DNA of 64,000 bases from AC-32 sp963813435 (GCA_963813435.1 CAWEYY010000001.1:186001-250000), one strand, 5' to 3'. Positions 41,233 through 53,648 are shown, numbered from the stretch's first letter. Numbers and translations are program-made. The notes: generated by a model not told the origin, from the letters alone.

Positions 41233-41763
41233 TGCCCGCTTCCCGACCTTCCGGCGGACGTACTCGCCCTCGTAGCGGATGCCCTTGCCCTTGTACGGCT
41301 CGGGCGGGCGCACCTTGCGCACCTCCGCTGCGGTCTGACCGACCTGTTGCTTGTCGATCCCCTTGACGATCACCTCGGTCTGGCTCGGCACCTCGAACGA
41401 GATCCCGGCAGGCGCCTTCACGAGCACGGGGTGCGAGTAGCCCACGTTCAGCTCGAGGTCGGAGCCCTGCAACGAGGCGCGGTACCCGACGCCCTGGATC
41501 TCGAGCCGCTTCTGGAAGCCGTTGGTGACGCCCTCGACCATGTTCGCGATCAGCGTCCGCGTGAGGCCGTGCAGCGCACGATCCTCGCCGCGCTCGCTCG
41601 GGCGCGTCACGACGACCGAGCCGTCTTCCTGCTCGACGTTCATGCGCGCGGGCACGTGCTGGCTCAGCTCGCCGAGCGGGCCGTTGACCATCACGCGGCC
41701 AGGCGAAATCGAGACCGAGACGCCGGCCGGAAGCTCGATGGGTTTTCTACCGATTCGACTCAT
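41230..41763 (-). CDS. rplF: 50S ribosomal protein L6
   Basis: 177 residues with the two L6 domains. MSRIGRKPIELPAGVSVSIS opens it, GLTRTLIANMVEGVTNGF lies in the middle, and PEPYKGKGIRYEGEYVRRKVGKRA is the conserved C terminus near the GTPase centre. The gap to rpsH upstream is only 3 nt. Its stop codon is the first codon of repeat element D. Confidence 0.98.
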   Translation of the reverse strand: MSRIGRKPIELPAGVSVSISPGRVMVNGPLGELSQHVPARMNVEQEDGSVVVTRPSERGEDRALHGLTRTLIANMVEGVTNGFQKRLEIQGVGYRASLQGSDLELNVGYSHPVLVKAPAGISFEVPSQTEVIVKGIDKQQVGQTAAEVRKVRPPEPYKGKGIRYEGEYVRRKVGKRA

Positions 41764-41766
41764 GGC

Positions 41767-42168
41767 TCACCAGACGAAGCAGACAACCTCTCCGCCCACC
41801 CCCCGCTCAGCTGCGGTGCGGCTTGTGATCAGGCCGCCCGACGTGGACAGGATTGCAGTTCCCATGCCGCCGAGGACGCGCGGAAGCCGGTCCTTGCGGG
41901 CGTAGACGCGGCGGCCGGGCTTCGAGACGCGCTTGAGGTCGGTGATCACGCGCTCGCGGTTGCGCCCGAACTTGAGCTCGACGATCAGCGTGTCGTACGG
42001 CGTGTTCTCGCGACGCTCGATCTGGTAGTCGCGGATGTAGCCCTCCTCCTTGAGCAGGCGGGCGATCTCCGTCTTCAGGCGCGAGCTCGGCATCTCCGCG
42101 CTCTCCTGGAGCGCGCGGTTCGCGTTCCGGATTCTCGTGAGCATGTCTGCGATCGGATCAGTCTGCAT
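41767..42168 (-). CDS. rpsH: 30S ribosomal protein S8
   Basis: A 133-residue central-domain 16S rRNA binder. DPIADMLTRIRNANRA opens it, and GGMGTAILSTSGGLITSRTAAERGVGGEVVCFVW is the standard C terminus. S8 is the translational repressor of the spc operon in E. coli; no mimic of its rRNA site was found around rplE here. Confidence 0.98.
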   Translation of the reverse strand: MQTDPIADMLTRIRNANRALQESAEMPSSRLKTEIARLLKEEGYIRDYQIERRENTPYDTLIVELKFGRNRERVITDLKRVSKPGRRVYARKDRLPRVLGGMGTAILSTSGGLITSRTAAERGVGGEVVCFVW

Positions 42169-42174
42169 CTCGTC

Positions 42175-42360
42175 TCACCAACTCGACTTCGTCATGCCCG
42201 GGATCACGCCCTCGTGGGCGAGGTCGCGCAGGCAGATTCGGCAGAGGCCGAACTTCTTGTAGACCGCGCGGGGACGGCCGCACCGGTTGCAGCGCGTGTA
42301 CGCGCGCGTCTTGAACCGCTGCTCCCTGCGCGACTTCTCGATCAACGCCTTCTTTGCCAT
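42175..42360 (-). CDS. rpsN: 30S ribosomal protein S14, zinc type
   Basis: A 61-residue short (type Z) S14 with C24, C27, C40 and C43 coordinating zinc. KFGLCRICLRDLAHEGVIPGMTKSSW is the canonical C terminus. It requires zinc; a zinc-independent paralogue would be expected elsewhere if the organism meets zinc starvation, but none is in the window. Confidence 0.98.
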   Translation of the reverse strand: MAKKALIEKSRREQRFKTRAYTRCNRCGRPRAVYKKFGLCRICLRDLAHEGVIPGMTKSSW

Positions 42361-42364
42361 GCCT

Positions 42365-42952
42365 TTATGCCTCTCCTTCGACGCGTTCCTGTGCGAACGG
42401 CATGCCGAGACCCCGCAGGAGCGCGAGGCCCTGCTCGTCGTTCGGCGCCGTGGTCGTGATGGCCACGTCCAGCCCGCGGATACTCTGGATCTGGTCGTAG
42501 TCGATCTCGGGGAAGATGATCTGCTCGCGAATCCCGAGCGAGAAGTTGCCGCGCCCGTCGAACGAGCCCGGATTCAGCCCGCGGAAGTCGCGGATGCGCG
42601 GGAGCGCGATCGACACGAGCCGGTCGAGGAAGTCCCACATGCGGGCGCCGCGCAGGGTCACGCGCGCGCCGACGGGCATGCCCTCGCGCACCTTGAAGCT
42701 GGCGATCGACTTGCGGGCCTTGCGCACGTGCGCGCGCTGGCCGGCGATCGTCGTCAGCTCCTCGATCGCGCTGTCGAGCGCCTTGGCCTCGGTCTTGGCC
42801 TCGCCGACGCCCATGTTGAGCGTGATCTTCTGCACGCGCGGGACCTGCATCAGGCTGGTCAGCCCGAGCTCCTCCTTGAGGCGCTCGCGCAGCTCGCTGT
42901 CATACGCGGCCTTCATCCGCGGCTCGTAGCCGTTTCCGTTGCTCTCGCTCAC
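42365..42952 (-). CDS. rplE: 50S ribosomal protein L5
   Basis: A 195-residue 5S rRNA and P-site tRNA contact protein. VPRVQKITLNMGVGEAK and DFLDRLVSIALPRIRDFRGLNPGSFDGRGNFSLGI are diagnostic. A short N-terminal stretch (MSESNGNGYEP) is extra. The GTG start overlaps the rplX stop by 4 nt (GTGA). Confidence 0.98.
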   Translation of the reverse strand: MSESNGNGYEPRMKAAYDSELRERLKEELGLTSLMQVPRVQKITLNMGVGEAKTEAKALDSAIEELTTIAGQRAHVRKARKSIASFKVREGMPVGARVTLRGARMWDFLDRLVSIALPRIRDFRGLNPGSFDGRGNFSLGIREQIIFPEIDYDQIQSIRGLDVAITTTAPNDEQGLALLRGLGMPFAQERVEGEA

Positions 42953-43320
42953 TTGTCGATCTCCTGGAGGCAGTCGAACCGCTTGCAGATGCGCACGTGC
43001 ACCTCGCGGCCCTTGACTTCCCTCGTGGTCATGCCGATCCGGGTCGGGCGGTTGCAGGTCGGGCAGACAAGCATCACGTTCGAGACCGGCACCGGAGCCG
43101 CCTTCGAGATGACGCCGCCGGGCGTCATCTGCGCGCCGCCCATGCGGCTCGCGTCGGCGAGCGGCTTGGGGCGCGTGTGGCGCTTGACGAGGTTCAGGTT
43201 CTCGACGATCACCCGTCGCTCGCGCGGGCGCGACTCGATCACGCGGCCTTGCTTGCCACGGTCCTTGCCCGCCAGCATCTGGACGAGGTCGCCCTTCTTG
43301 ACTCTCATTTTGGTCGCCAT
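42949..43320 (-). CDS. rplX: 50S ribosomal protein L24 with zinc-ribbon-like cysteines
   Basis: 123 residues. The KOW motif is KGDLVQMLAGKDRGKQGRVIE, followed by NLVKRHTRPKP. The C-terminal half carries C86 and C89 (CPTC) and C112 and C117 (CKRFDC), a ribbon with an unusual CX4C second pair; many bacterial L24 proteins lack cysteines altogether. It starts an assembly-initiating protein of the 50S subunit. It lies directly after rplN. Confidence 0.97.
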   Translation of the reverse strand: MATKMRVKKGDLVQMLAGKDRGKQGRVIESRPRERRVIVENLNLVKRHTRPKPLADASRMGGAQMTPGGVISKAAPVPVSNVMLVCPTCNRPTRIGMTTREVKGREVHVRICKRFDCLQEIDK

Positions 43321-43689
43321 CTAGAGCACCTCCGGGGCGAGACTCACGATCTTCATGAAGTTCTTCTCGCGCAGCTCGCGGGCGACCGGCCCGAAGATGC
43401 GCGTGCCGCGCGGGTTTCGGGCGGCGTCGATCAGCACGGCGGCGTTCTCGTCGAACGCGATCGACGTGCCGTCGTTGCGGCCGAACGGCTTGCGGGTGCG
43501 CACGACGACGGCCTGCACGACCTCGCCCTTCTTCACCGCGCCCTGCGGGCTCGCGGTCTTGACCGTGGCCATGATCACGTCGCCCACACGCGCGTAGCGG
43601 CGGTGAGAACCGCCCTTGACGCGGATGCAGAGAATCTCGCGCGCGCCGGTGTTGTCGGCGACGCGCAGCCGGGACTCCTGCTGGATCAC
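43321..43689 (-). CDS. rplN: 50S ribosomal protein L14
   Basis: A 122-residue protein: MIQQESRLRVADNTGAREILCIRV, KGEVVQAVVVRTRKPFGRNDGTSIAFDENAAVLI and RGTRIFGPVARELREKNFMKIVSLAPEVL. It forms the bridge to 16S rRNA and the RsfS site. The GTG start overlaps the rpsQ stop by 4 nt. Confidence 0.98.
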   Translation of the reverse strand: MIQQESRLRVADNTGAREILCIRVKGGSHRRYARVGDVIMATVKTASPQGAVKKGEVVQAVVVRTRKPFGRNDGTSIAFDENAAVLIDAARNPRGTRIFGPVARELREKNFMKIVSLAPEVL

Positions 43690-44303
43690 TTGGCTTCCTC
43701 CAGAACTTCAGCCAGGCGCCAGTTCTTCGACTTCGAGATCGGCCGCGTCTCGACGATGCGCACGAGGTCGCCGACGTTCGCCGTGTTCTGCTCGTCGTGG
43801 GCGTGGAACTTGGTCGACCGGCGGACGACCTTCTTGTACTTCCGGTGCGCCTTCACCGTGTCGACCTTGACCACGATCGTCTTGTCCATCGCGCTCGAGA
43901 CGACGATCCCGCGGCGCTCCTGGCGGCGGCCGCGCTCGTGCTCGGGCTTCGGCAGGCGGACGATCGCGCTGCGGTCCGCCGGCCGCTCGCGCTTCGGCTT
44001 CGAATGCTTGTGGCGCTCCGAGCGGGGCAGGCGCTTGCGCTTCGGCTTGCTCGCGGGCTGCGCGGGCGCCTCCTCGGCTTCCGGTCCTGCCACAGGCTCA
44101 GCCTCGGCGGCAGGCTCCTCGGCAGGAGCCTCCTCTGCAGCAGGCTCGGGCGCAGCCTCCTCCGCCGGGGCCTCTTCGGCCTCGGGCTCGGGCGCGGCTT
44201 CTGCCTCGGCCTCGCGCTCTGCCTCGGCGACGGGCTCGGTCTCCTCGACCGCCGTCTCCTCGGCGACTGCCTCTTCGTCCTTGTTCTTCTCTTCGTCAGC
44301 CAT
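43686..44303 (-). CDS. rpsQ: 30S ribosomal protein S17 with a long charged N-terminal extension
   Basis: 205 residues, against about 85 in typical S17. Residues 1-85 are almost only Ala, Glu and Pro (for example AEEAPAEEPAAEAEPV). Residues 86-130 are strongly basic (KPKRKRLPRSERHKHSKPKRER). The S17 OB-fold follows from about 128 (RRGIVVSSAMDKTIVVKVDTV, then HDEQNTANVGDLVRIVETRPISKSKNWRL). ATG 44303 is the normal in-operon start (8-nt overlap with rpmC); no start codon suits a short form. The extension looks disordered and its role is unknown. Confidence 0.95.
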   Translation of the reverse strand: MADEEKNKDEEAVAEETAVEETEPVAEAEREAEAEAAPEPEAEEAPAEEAAPEPAAEEAPAEEPAAEAEPVAGPEAEEAPAQPASKPKRKRLPRSERHKHSKPKRERPADRSAIVRLPKPEHERGRRQERRGIVVSSAMDKTIVVKVDTVKAHRKYKKVVRRSTKFHAHDEQNTANVGDLVRIVETRPISKSKNWRLAEVLEEAK

Positions 44304-44508
44304 GTGTCTCTCTCGTCAGCCGTCCTTGACGGTCGTTGCGGATGGTCAGGATGCGTGCAATCTCGCGCTTGGCGAGCTTCAGGCGCGCCGTGTTCTCGAG
44401 TGCGCCCGTCGCGCCCTGGAAGCGCAGGTTGAAGAGCTCCTGGCGCGTCTCGGCCAGCTTGTGCTCCAGCTCCTCGTCGGTCAGCTCGCGTAGCTCTCTA
44501 GCTCGCAA
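44296..44508 (-). CDS. rpmC: 50S ribosomal protein L29
   Basis: A 70-residue two-helix protein at the exit tunnel: RARELRELTDEELEHKLAETRQELFNLRFQGATGALENTARLKLAKREIARI. TTG 44508 is the start at the conserved position and overlaps the rplP 3' end by 11 nt. It serves as a docking site for SRP and trigger factor. Confidence 0.97.
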   Translation of the reverse strand: MRARELRELTDEELEHKLAETRQELFNLRFQGATGALENTARLKLAKREIARILTIRNDRQGRLTRETHG

Positions 44509-44923
44509 AGAGATCAGCCTCCCGCTTCACGATCCTCGTCTTGATCGGCAGCTTCCGCCCCGCGAGGCGGAGCGCCTCCTTGGCCAGCGGCTCGTCGACA
44601 CCCGCCAGCTCGAACATGACCCGCCCGGGCTTGACGACGGCGACCCAGTGCTCGGGCGCGCCCTTGCCGGAGCCCATGCGCGTCTCGGCGGGCTTCTGCG
44701 TGACCGGCTTGTCGGGGAAGACGTTCACCCAGACCTTGCCGCCTCGGCGGATCTTGCGGGTCATCGCGATCCTGGCCGCCTCGATCTGGCGGTTCGTGAT
44801 CCAGCCGGACTCCAGGGCCTTGAGGCCGTAGTCGCCCGACTGGACCAGAGTCTGGCCCTTCGAGAGCCCTCGCCTGCGGCCGCGCTGGTACTTGCGGTAC
44901 TTGGTCTTCTTCGGGAGCAGCAT
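44498..44923 (-). CDS. rplP: 50S ribosomal protein L16
   Basis: A 141-residue protein needed for A-site function: MLLPKKTKYRKYQRGRRRG opens it, RIAMTRKIRRGGKVWVNVFPDKPVTQKPAETRMGSGKGAPEHWVAVVKPGRVMFE follows in the core, and ALRLAGRKLPIKTRIV ends it. The Arg of the RMGSGKG loop (hydroxylated in some bacteria) is present. It directly follows rpsC with no gap. Confidence 0.98.
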   Translation of the reverse strand: MLLPKKTKYRKYQRGRRRGLSKGQTLVQSGDYGLKALESGWITNRQIEAARIAMTRKIRRGGKVWVNVFPDKPVTQKPAETRMGSGKGAPEHWVAVVKPGRVMFELAGVDEPLAKEALRLAGRKLPIKTRIVKREADLFAS

Positions 44924-45943
44924 CTACGAGCGCTTCTTCCTGGTCGTCTTCGGCTTCGGCTTCTCGGTGGTCTCCTCGGCCGCGGCCTCGGGTGTGGGCT
45001 GTTCCGCGGGCGGAGCCGTCTCGGTCGGAGCCGTCTCGGCCGGCACGTCAGGCGTCTGCTTCGCCTCGACATCGGCCGGCGTCTCCGCGGGCGGAGCTTC
45101 GGCCTCGGCACGGCCACGTCCACGTCCTCCGCCGGGTCGCCGCGGGCCGCTCTGGCCGCGCCGCCGCTTGACGGGCCCGAGGCCCTCGCGGTCGGGACCG
45201 CGGCCCCGGCCGCCCTCGCGTGAGGCGCCGAGCCCCTCGGTCGTGCCGCCTCGGCGACGAGCCTGATCCTGGTCGCCCAGCCGCGAGTCGCGCTGCCCAA
45301 CGCCCTCGTAGCCCTCGGGCATGATCTCGCCCTTGTTGATCCAGACCTTGACGCCGATCCGGCCGGAGGTCGTCTTCGCCTCGGCGAAGCCGTAGTCGAT
45401 GTCCGCGCGGATCGTGTGCAGCGGGACACGGCCCTCCGAGTACATCTCGGAACGGCTCATCTCGCCGCCGCCGAGCCGCCCGCCGCAGACCACCTTGACG
45501 CCCTGGGCGCCGGAGCGGATCGCCGATGCGAGCGAGCGCTTCATCGCGCGCCGGAAGCTGACGCGGTTCTCGAGCTGCTCCGCGATCGACTGGGCGACGA
45601 GCTTCGCGTCGAGCTCGGGTCGCTTGATCTCGTTGATGTTGATGTGCACGGCCTTGTTGGTCATGCCGTGGATCTCCTTGCGGAGCGCGTCCACCTCCAC
45701 TCCCGACTTGCCGATCACGATTCCCGGCCGCGCGGTGTAGATGTCGATCGTGATCCGCTGGGCGTCCTTGCGGATCAGGATGTCCGACAGCCCCGCGTGC
45801 GAGAGCTTCCCGTGGATGTGCTCGCGGATCTTGATGTCCTCGAGCAGGTACGCGGCGAACTCCTTCGTCCCCGTGTACCAGTTGGACTTCCAGTCGTGGA
45901 TGACGCCGACGCGCATCCCGCCGGGATGAACCTTCTGACCCAT
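44924..45943 (-). CDS. rpsC: 30S ribosomal protein S3 with long C-terminal extension
   Basis: 339 residues. The core (about 1-210) has MGQKVHPGGMRVGVIHDWKSNWY, a KH domain with PGIVIGKSGVEVDALRKEI and the C domain KVWINKGEIMPEG. About 130 extra residues follow: an Arg/Gly-rich part (RRRGGTTEGLGASREGGRGRG), a Pro/Glu/Ala/Thr acidic part and a final basic patch (KPKPKTTRKKRS). The tail would project from the mRNA entry side of the 30S head; RGG-like character suggests RNA contact (inference). Confidence 0.96.
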   Translation of the reverse strand: MGQKVHPGGMRVGVIHDWKSNWYTGTKEFAAYLLEDIKIREHIHGKLSHAGLSDILIRKDAQRITIDIYTARPGIVIGKSGVEVDALRKEIHGMTNKAVHININEIKRPELDAKLVAQSIAEQLENRVSFRRAMKRSLASAIRSGAQGVKVVCGGRLGGGEMSRSEMYSEGRVPLHTIRADIDYGFAEAKTTSGRIGVKVWINKGEIMPEGYEGVGQRDSRLGDQDQARRRGGTTEGLGASREGGRGRGPDREGLGPVKRRRGQSGPRRPGGGRGRGRAEAEAPPAETPADVEAKQTPDVPAETAPTETAPPAEQPTPEAAAEETTEKPKPKTTRKKRS

Positions 45944-46456
45944 CTAGCTCTTCCTCCCTGCTGCCTTGGCCTTCGGCTTGGGCTTGGCGGCCGCCTTCTT
46001 CGCCCTCGGCTTGCGCTTGGGCTTCTCCTCGGCCTTGGGATCTTCCTGCGGCAGCTCCTCCTCGACCGGCTCGGCCAGCGCGGGCGGCTCGGCCTGAACC
46101 GGCGCCTCGAGCTGCGCGAGCGTCAACGTGATGTGGCAGGTCGGCTTGCGGATCCGGACCGCACGGCCGCGCGCGCGGGCGCGCCAGCGCTTCAGCACTG
46201 GGCCCACGTCCACGGTCGCGGCCGCGACCACGAGGTCGTCGCCGACGAGGTTGTGGTTCGCCTCCGCGTTCGCAACGGCAGAGCGGAGCACCTTCTCGAG
46301 CTCGCGGGCCGCCGCCCTCGGCGTGAACGCGAGCACCGTGCGCGCCTCGGGGACGGTCCGGCCGCGGATGTGCTCGGCGACCAGCCGTGCCTTGCGCGGC
46401 GACATCCGGACCCACCTGGCCACGGCTCGCACCTCCTGCTGCTCGGCGGTCGCCAT
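45944..46456 (-). CDS. rplV: 50S ribosomal protein L22 with basic C-terminal extension
   Basis: 170 residues. The core AVARWVRMSPRKARLVAEHIRGRTV through KRWRARARGRAVRIRKPTCHITLTL includes the tunnel-lining hairpin. After about 113 comes an acidic stretch (EEELPQEDPKAEEK), then a Lys/Ala/Pro-rich tail (KPRAKKAAAKPKPKAKAAG). Its ATG overlaps the rpsS stop by one base. Confidence 0.96.
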   Translation of the reverse strand: MATAEQQEVRAVARWVRMSPRKARLVAEHIRGRTVPEARTVLAFTPRAAARELEKVLRSAVANAEANHNLVGDDLVVAAATVDVGPVLKRWRARARGRAVRIRKPTCHITLTLAQLEAPVQAEPPALAEPVEEELPQEDPKAEEKPKRKPRAKKAAAKPKPKAKAAGRKS

Positions 46457-46740
46457 CAGGTCCGCTTCACCTCGGTCTTGCGGTCGCCGGAGTGCGCCCG
46501 GAAGGTCCGCGTCGGCGCGAACTCGCCGAGCTTGTGCCCGACCATCTGCTCGGTCACGAAGACCGGGACGTGCTTGCGCCCGTCGTGGACCGCGATCGTG
46601 TGGCCGACCATCTCCGGGAAGACTGTCGAGCTCCGCGACCAGGTGCGGATCATCTGCTTGCTCCCCGACTCGTTCATCGACTGGATCCGGCTCAACAGCC
46701 GCTCCTCGACGAACGGGCCCTTCTTGCTGGACCTCGACAC
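46456..46740 (-). CDS. rpsS: 30S ribosomal protein S19
   Basis: A 94-residue head protein: MSRSSKKGPFVEERLLSRI, IRTWSRSSTVFPEMVGHTIAVHDGRKHVPVFV and MVGHKLGEFAPTRTFRAHSGDRKTEVKRT. The sequence is close to the bacterial consensus. The GTG start is directly adjacent to the rplB stop. Confidence 0.98.
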   Translation of the reverse strand: MSRSSKKGPFVEERLLSRIQSMNESGSKQMIRTWSRSSTVFPEMVGHTIAVHDGRKHVPVFVTEQMVGHKLGEFAPTRTFRAHSGDRKTEVKRT

Positions 46741-47582
<842 letters not shown>

Positions 47583-47583
<1 letters not shown>

Positions 47584-47879
47584 CAGGCTTGGGCCCCCTC
47601 GAAGATCTCGATCGACTCGCCCTTGCGGACCTGGACGATCGCCTTCTTCCAGCCCGGCTTCTTGCCGCGCACGAGGCCGCGGCGCTTCGGCTTGGGCTGC
47701 ACCTTGACGATGTTCACGCGCTCGACGTGGACGTCGAAGAGCTCCTCGACGGCCTGCCTGATCTGCGTCTTGTGCGCGTCAGGATGGACGCGGAACGAGT
47801 ACTTGCTCTGGTCGATCAGCTCGTAGCCCTTCTCTGTCACGACCGGGGCGAGGAGCACCTGATTCGGATGGAGGCTCAC
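47583..47879 (-). CDS. rplW: 50S ribosomal protein L23
   Basis: A 98-residue exit-tunnel protein. VLLAPVVTEKGYELIDQSKYSFRVHPDAHKTQIRQAVEELFDVHVERVNIVKVQPKPKRRG is standard, and the Glu near the trigger-factor docking patch is present (TEKG). The GTG start overlaps the rplD stop by 4 nt, and the stop overlaps the rplB ATG by one base. Confidence 0.98.
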
Positions 47880-48502
47880 GAGGCCCTCCCCTGCACGTCC
47901 TGGAGCGCGGCCTCGCTGATCAGCAGCGAGCGCGCCCAGACGACCTGCCTCACCTCGAGGTCCGCCGGCGCCGTCACGACGACGCGGTCGAGGTTGCGGA
48001 ACGACTTGATCAGGCCCTCGTCCTCCGGCTTCGCGACGAGGAGGAGCGGCAGCTCCTTCGCCCAGGCGCCGAGGAAGGTCGCGGCCGCCTTCGTGGACGG
48101 CTCCTCGAACCCGCCCGGGTCGACGACGCCGAGCGTCCCGGCCTGGGCGTGCGCGGACAGCGCGCCGCGGAGCGCGGCCCGCCGGGCCTTGCGGTTCACC
48201 TTCACCTCGAAGTTGCGCCCGGTCGGCGGGAAGGCCATGCCTCCTCCGGTCCAGTGCGGCGCGCGGATCGAGCCCGCGCGCGCGCGGCCGGTGCCCTTCT
48301 GGCGCCATGGCTTCGAGCGGCCGCCCGCGACGAGCCCGCGGCTCTTGCCACCGCGCGTCGCCGAGCGGGCGGAGTTCTGCTCCGCGCGCACAGTCTCGTG
48401 CACGAGGTGCGGCTTCACCTCGGCGCCGAAGACGTCGGCCTCGAGCGTGAGGCTCTTGGCCGACTTCCCGGCCTTGTCGAGCACCGGTGCCTTAGGCGCC
48501 AC
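47876..48502 (-). CDS. rplD: 50S ribosomal protein L4
   Basis: A 208-residue protein. The conserved loop RSATRGGKSRGLVAGGRSKPWRQKGTGRARAGSIRAPHWTGGGMAFPP reaches the tunnel constriction. The C domain includes LDRVVVTAPADLEVRQVVWARSLLISEAAL. L4 represses the S10 operon in some bacteria; no leader target was identified here. The GTG start overlaps the rplC end by 11 nt. Confidence 0.98.
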   Translation of the reverse strand: MAPKAPVLDKAGKSAKSLTLEADVFGAEVKPHLVHETVRAEQNSARSATRGGKSRGLVAGGRSKPWRQKGTGRARAGSIRAPHWTGGGMAFPPTGRNFEVKVNRKARRAALRGALSAHAQAGTLGVVDPGGFEEPSTKAAATFLGAWAKELPLLLVAKPEDEGLIKSFRNLDRVVVTAPADLEVRQVVWARSLLISEAALQDVQGRAS

Positions 48503-49115
48503 GGTTCTTGTCCTCTCTGACCTCGACGACCCCGTTCTTGGGGCCGGGCACCGCGCCCTTGACCAGCAGCAGGTTCCGCTCCGGGTCGATCTCGTGCACC
48601 GTCAGCCCGACCTGCGTGACCCGCTTTCCGCCCAGGCGCCCGGGCATCTTCTGACCCTTCAAAACCCGCGCCGGGGTCGCCGAGGCGCCGATGGAGCCCG
48701 GCTGGCGGATGTTGTGCGAGCCGTGCGACTTCGGCCCGCGGTGAAACCGGTGGCGCTTGATCGTGCCCGCGAAGCCCTTGCCGATCCCGATCCCGGAGAC
48801 CTTCACGCTCTCGCCCGGCTGGAAGGCGTCGACGGTCACGGACTCGCCCTCGACCAGCTCGCTCGGGCCGCGGAACTCGACGAGCTTCGAGTGCGCGCCG
48901 GCCTTGCCGAGCTGGCCGAGCCGCGCCTTCGTCACCTTCCGCTCTGCCACTGGACCGAACGCGAGCTGAACAGCCTCGTAGCCGTCCGACTCGACGGTCT
49001 TCACGCGGACGACCGGGCACGGGCCGGCCTCGATCACGGTCACGGGCGTCACCTCGCCCGTCTCGGGATCGAAGAGCTGGGTCATGCCCAGCTTCTTGCC
49101 GAGGATGCCCTTCAC
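48492..49115 (-). CDS. rplC: 50S ribosomal protein L3
   Basis: A 207-residue protein: KGILGKKLGMTQLFDPETGEVTPVTVIEAGPCPV opens it. The long loop with FAGTIKRHRFHRGPKSHGSHNIRQPGSIGASATPARVLKGQKMPGRLGG approaches the peptidyl-transferase centre. The Gln methylated by PrmB in E. coli has its counterpart region present. The GTG start overlaps the rpsJ stop by 4 nt. Confidence 0.98.
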   Translation of the reverse strand: MKGILGKKLGMTQLFDPETGEVTPVTVIEAGPCPVVRVKTVESDGYEAVQLAFGPVAERKVTKARLGQLGKAGAHSKLVEFRGPSELVEGESVTVDAFQPGESVKVSGIGIGKGFAGTIKRHRFHRGPKSHGSHNIRQPGSIGASATPARVLKGQKMPGRLGGKRVTQVGLTVHEIDPERNLLLVKGAVPGPKNGVVEVREDKNRGA

Positions 49116-49420
49116 AGCTTGATCTCGATGTCGACTCCGGCCGGGAGGTCGAGCCGCATTAGCGAATCGACTGTCTTCGGCGTCGGTGAGTGGATGTCGA
49201 TGAGCCGCTTGTGCGTGCGCACCTCGAAGTGCTCCCGCGAGTCCTTGTCCTTGAACGGGCTGCGGATCACGCAGTACACGTTCTTCTCGGTGGGCAGGGG
49301 CACTGGGCCCGTGATGGTCGCGCCGGAACGGGTCGCGTTCTCGACGATCGACGCGGCCGCCTTGTCCAGGGTCTGGTGGTCATACCCCTTGAGGCGGATG
49401 CGGATCTTCTGTTGAGCCAT
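49112..49420 (-). CDS. rpsJ: 30S ribosomal protein S10
   Basis: A 102-residue protein: IRIRLKGYDHQTLDKAAASIVENATRSGATITGPVPLPTEKNVYCVIRSPFKDKDSREHFEVRTHKRLIDIHSPTPKTVDSLMRLDLPAGVDIEIKL, essentially consensus. It is also the NusE partner of NusB in antitermination. It follows tuf after 27 nt, so the str and S10 operons appear fused here without a recognisable separate promoter. Confidence 0.98.
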   Translation of the reverse strand: MAQQKIRIRLKGYDHQTLDKAAASIVENATRSGATITGPVPLPTEKNVYCVIRSPFKDKDSREHFEVRTHKRLIDIHSPTPKTVDSLMRLDLPAGVDIEIKL

Positions 49421-49447
49421 TCCGGCGCGCCCTCTCTCTCGTCCCGT

Positions 49448-50638
<1,191 letters not shown>

Positions 50639-50671
50639 AACTCTGCTTCTCCTTGCCCGTTGTGGACTCCA

Positions 50672-52773
<2,102 letters not shown>

Positions 52774-52777
<4 letters not shown>

Positions 52778-53244
52778 CACCTGTAGTGCGCAAATGCCTT
52801 GTTGGCCTGCGCCATCCGGTAGAGGTCGTCCTTGCGCTTGAAGGCCCCGCCCTGCTGGTTGAGGGCGTCGAGGATCTCGCCGGCGAGCTTCTCGTCCATG
52901 TGCTTCTCGCGCCGCTCGCGGGCGAACTGGACGATCCAGCGCACGGCGAGCGTCCGCGCACGCCGCTGCGGCACCTCGACCGGCACCTGGTAGTTCGCGC
53001 CGCCCACGCGCCGGGGACGAACCTCCAGCACGGGCGTCACGGTCTTGATCGCCTGCTCGAGCACCTCGACGGGCGGCTTGCCGGTCTGCTCGCCGATCCG
53101 GTCCAGCGCGCTGTAGACGATCGCCTCCGCGGTCGACTTCTTGCCGCGCGTCATCACCTTGTTGATCACCTGCGTGACCAGGCGGGACGCATGGACTGAA
53201 TCCGGCTCGAGTTGCCGGGGCTGAACGCTTGCGCGCCGCGGCAT
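52774..53244 (-). CDS. rpsG: 30S ribosomal protein S7
   Basis: A 156-residue head-assembly initiator: MPRRASVQPRQLEPDSVHASRLVTQVINKVMTRGKKSTAEAIVYSALD opens it, and KTVTPVLEVRPRRVGGANYQVPVEV forms the mRNA-exit hairpin. Its ATG shares one base with the rpsL stop, a tighter junction than in E. coli. Confidence 0.98.
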
Positions 53245-53615
53245 TACGTGCCTCGCTTCGCGCCGTACTTGGAGCGCGCCTGGCGCCGGTCGCCGACGCC
53301 CGCGGTATCGAGCCCACCGCGAATCACCTTGTAGCGGTAGCCCGGCAGGTCCTTGACGCGGCCGCCGCGGATCAGGACGACCGAGTGCTCCTGGAGGTTG
53401 TGCCCCTCGCCCGGGATGTAGGCGCCGACCTCCATGCCGTTCGTCAGCCGTACGCGGGCAACCTTGCGGAGAGCCGAGTTCGGCTTCTTCGGCGTCTGCG
53501 TCATCACGCGCGTGCAGACGCCCCGCTTCTGCGGCGCGCCGCGAAGGGCAGGGGTCTTGACCTTGGCCTTGGAAGCGACCCTGCCTTTCCGGACCAGCTG
53601 ATTGACGGTCGGCAT
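53244..53615 (-). CDS. rpsL: 30S ribosomal protein S12
   Basis: A 123-residue decoding-centre protein: MPTVNQLVRKGR, TRVMTQTPKKPNSALRKVARVRLTNGMEV and GEGHNLQEHSVVLIRGGRVKDLPGYRYKVIRG. The Lys residues at the streptomycin-sensitive positions (TPKKPNS and GRVKDLPG) are the wild-type sensitive state. It is the first gene of the str block, with a clear promoter 72-100 nt upstream and a leader hairpin. Confidence 0.98.
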   Translation of the reverse strand: MPTVNQLVRKGRVASKAKVKTPALRGAPQKRGVCTRVMTQTPKKPNSALRKVARVRLTNGMEVGAYIPGEGHNLQEHSVVLIRGGRVKDLPGYRYKVIRGGLDTAGVGDRRQARSKYGAKRGT

Positions 53616-53648
53616 CTACTCCATTCGTCTGGGCTTTTACACAGCAAA

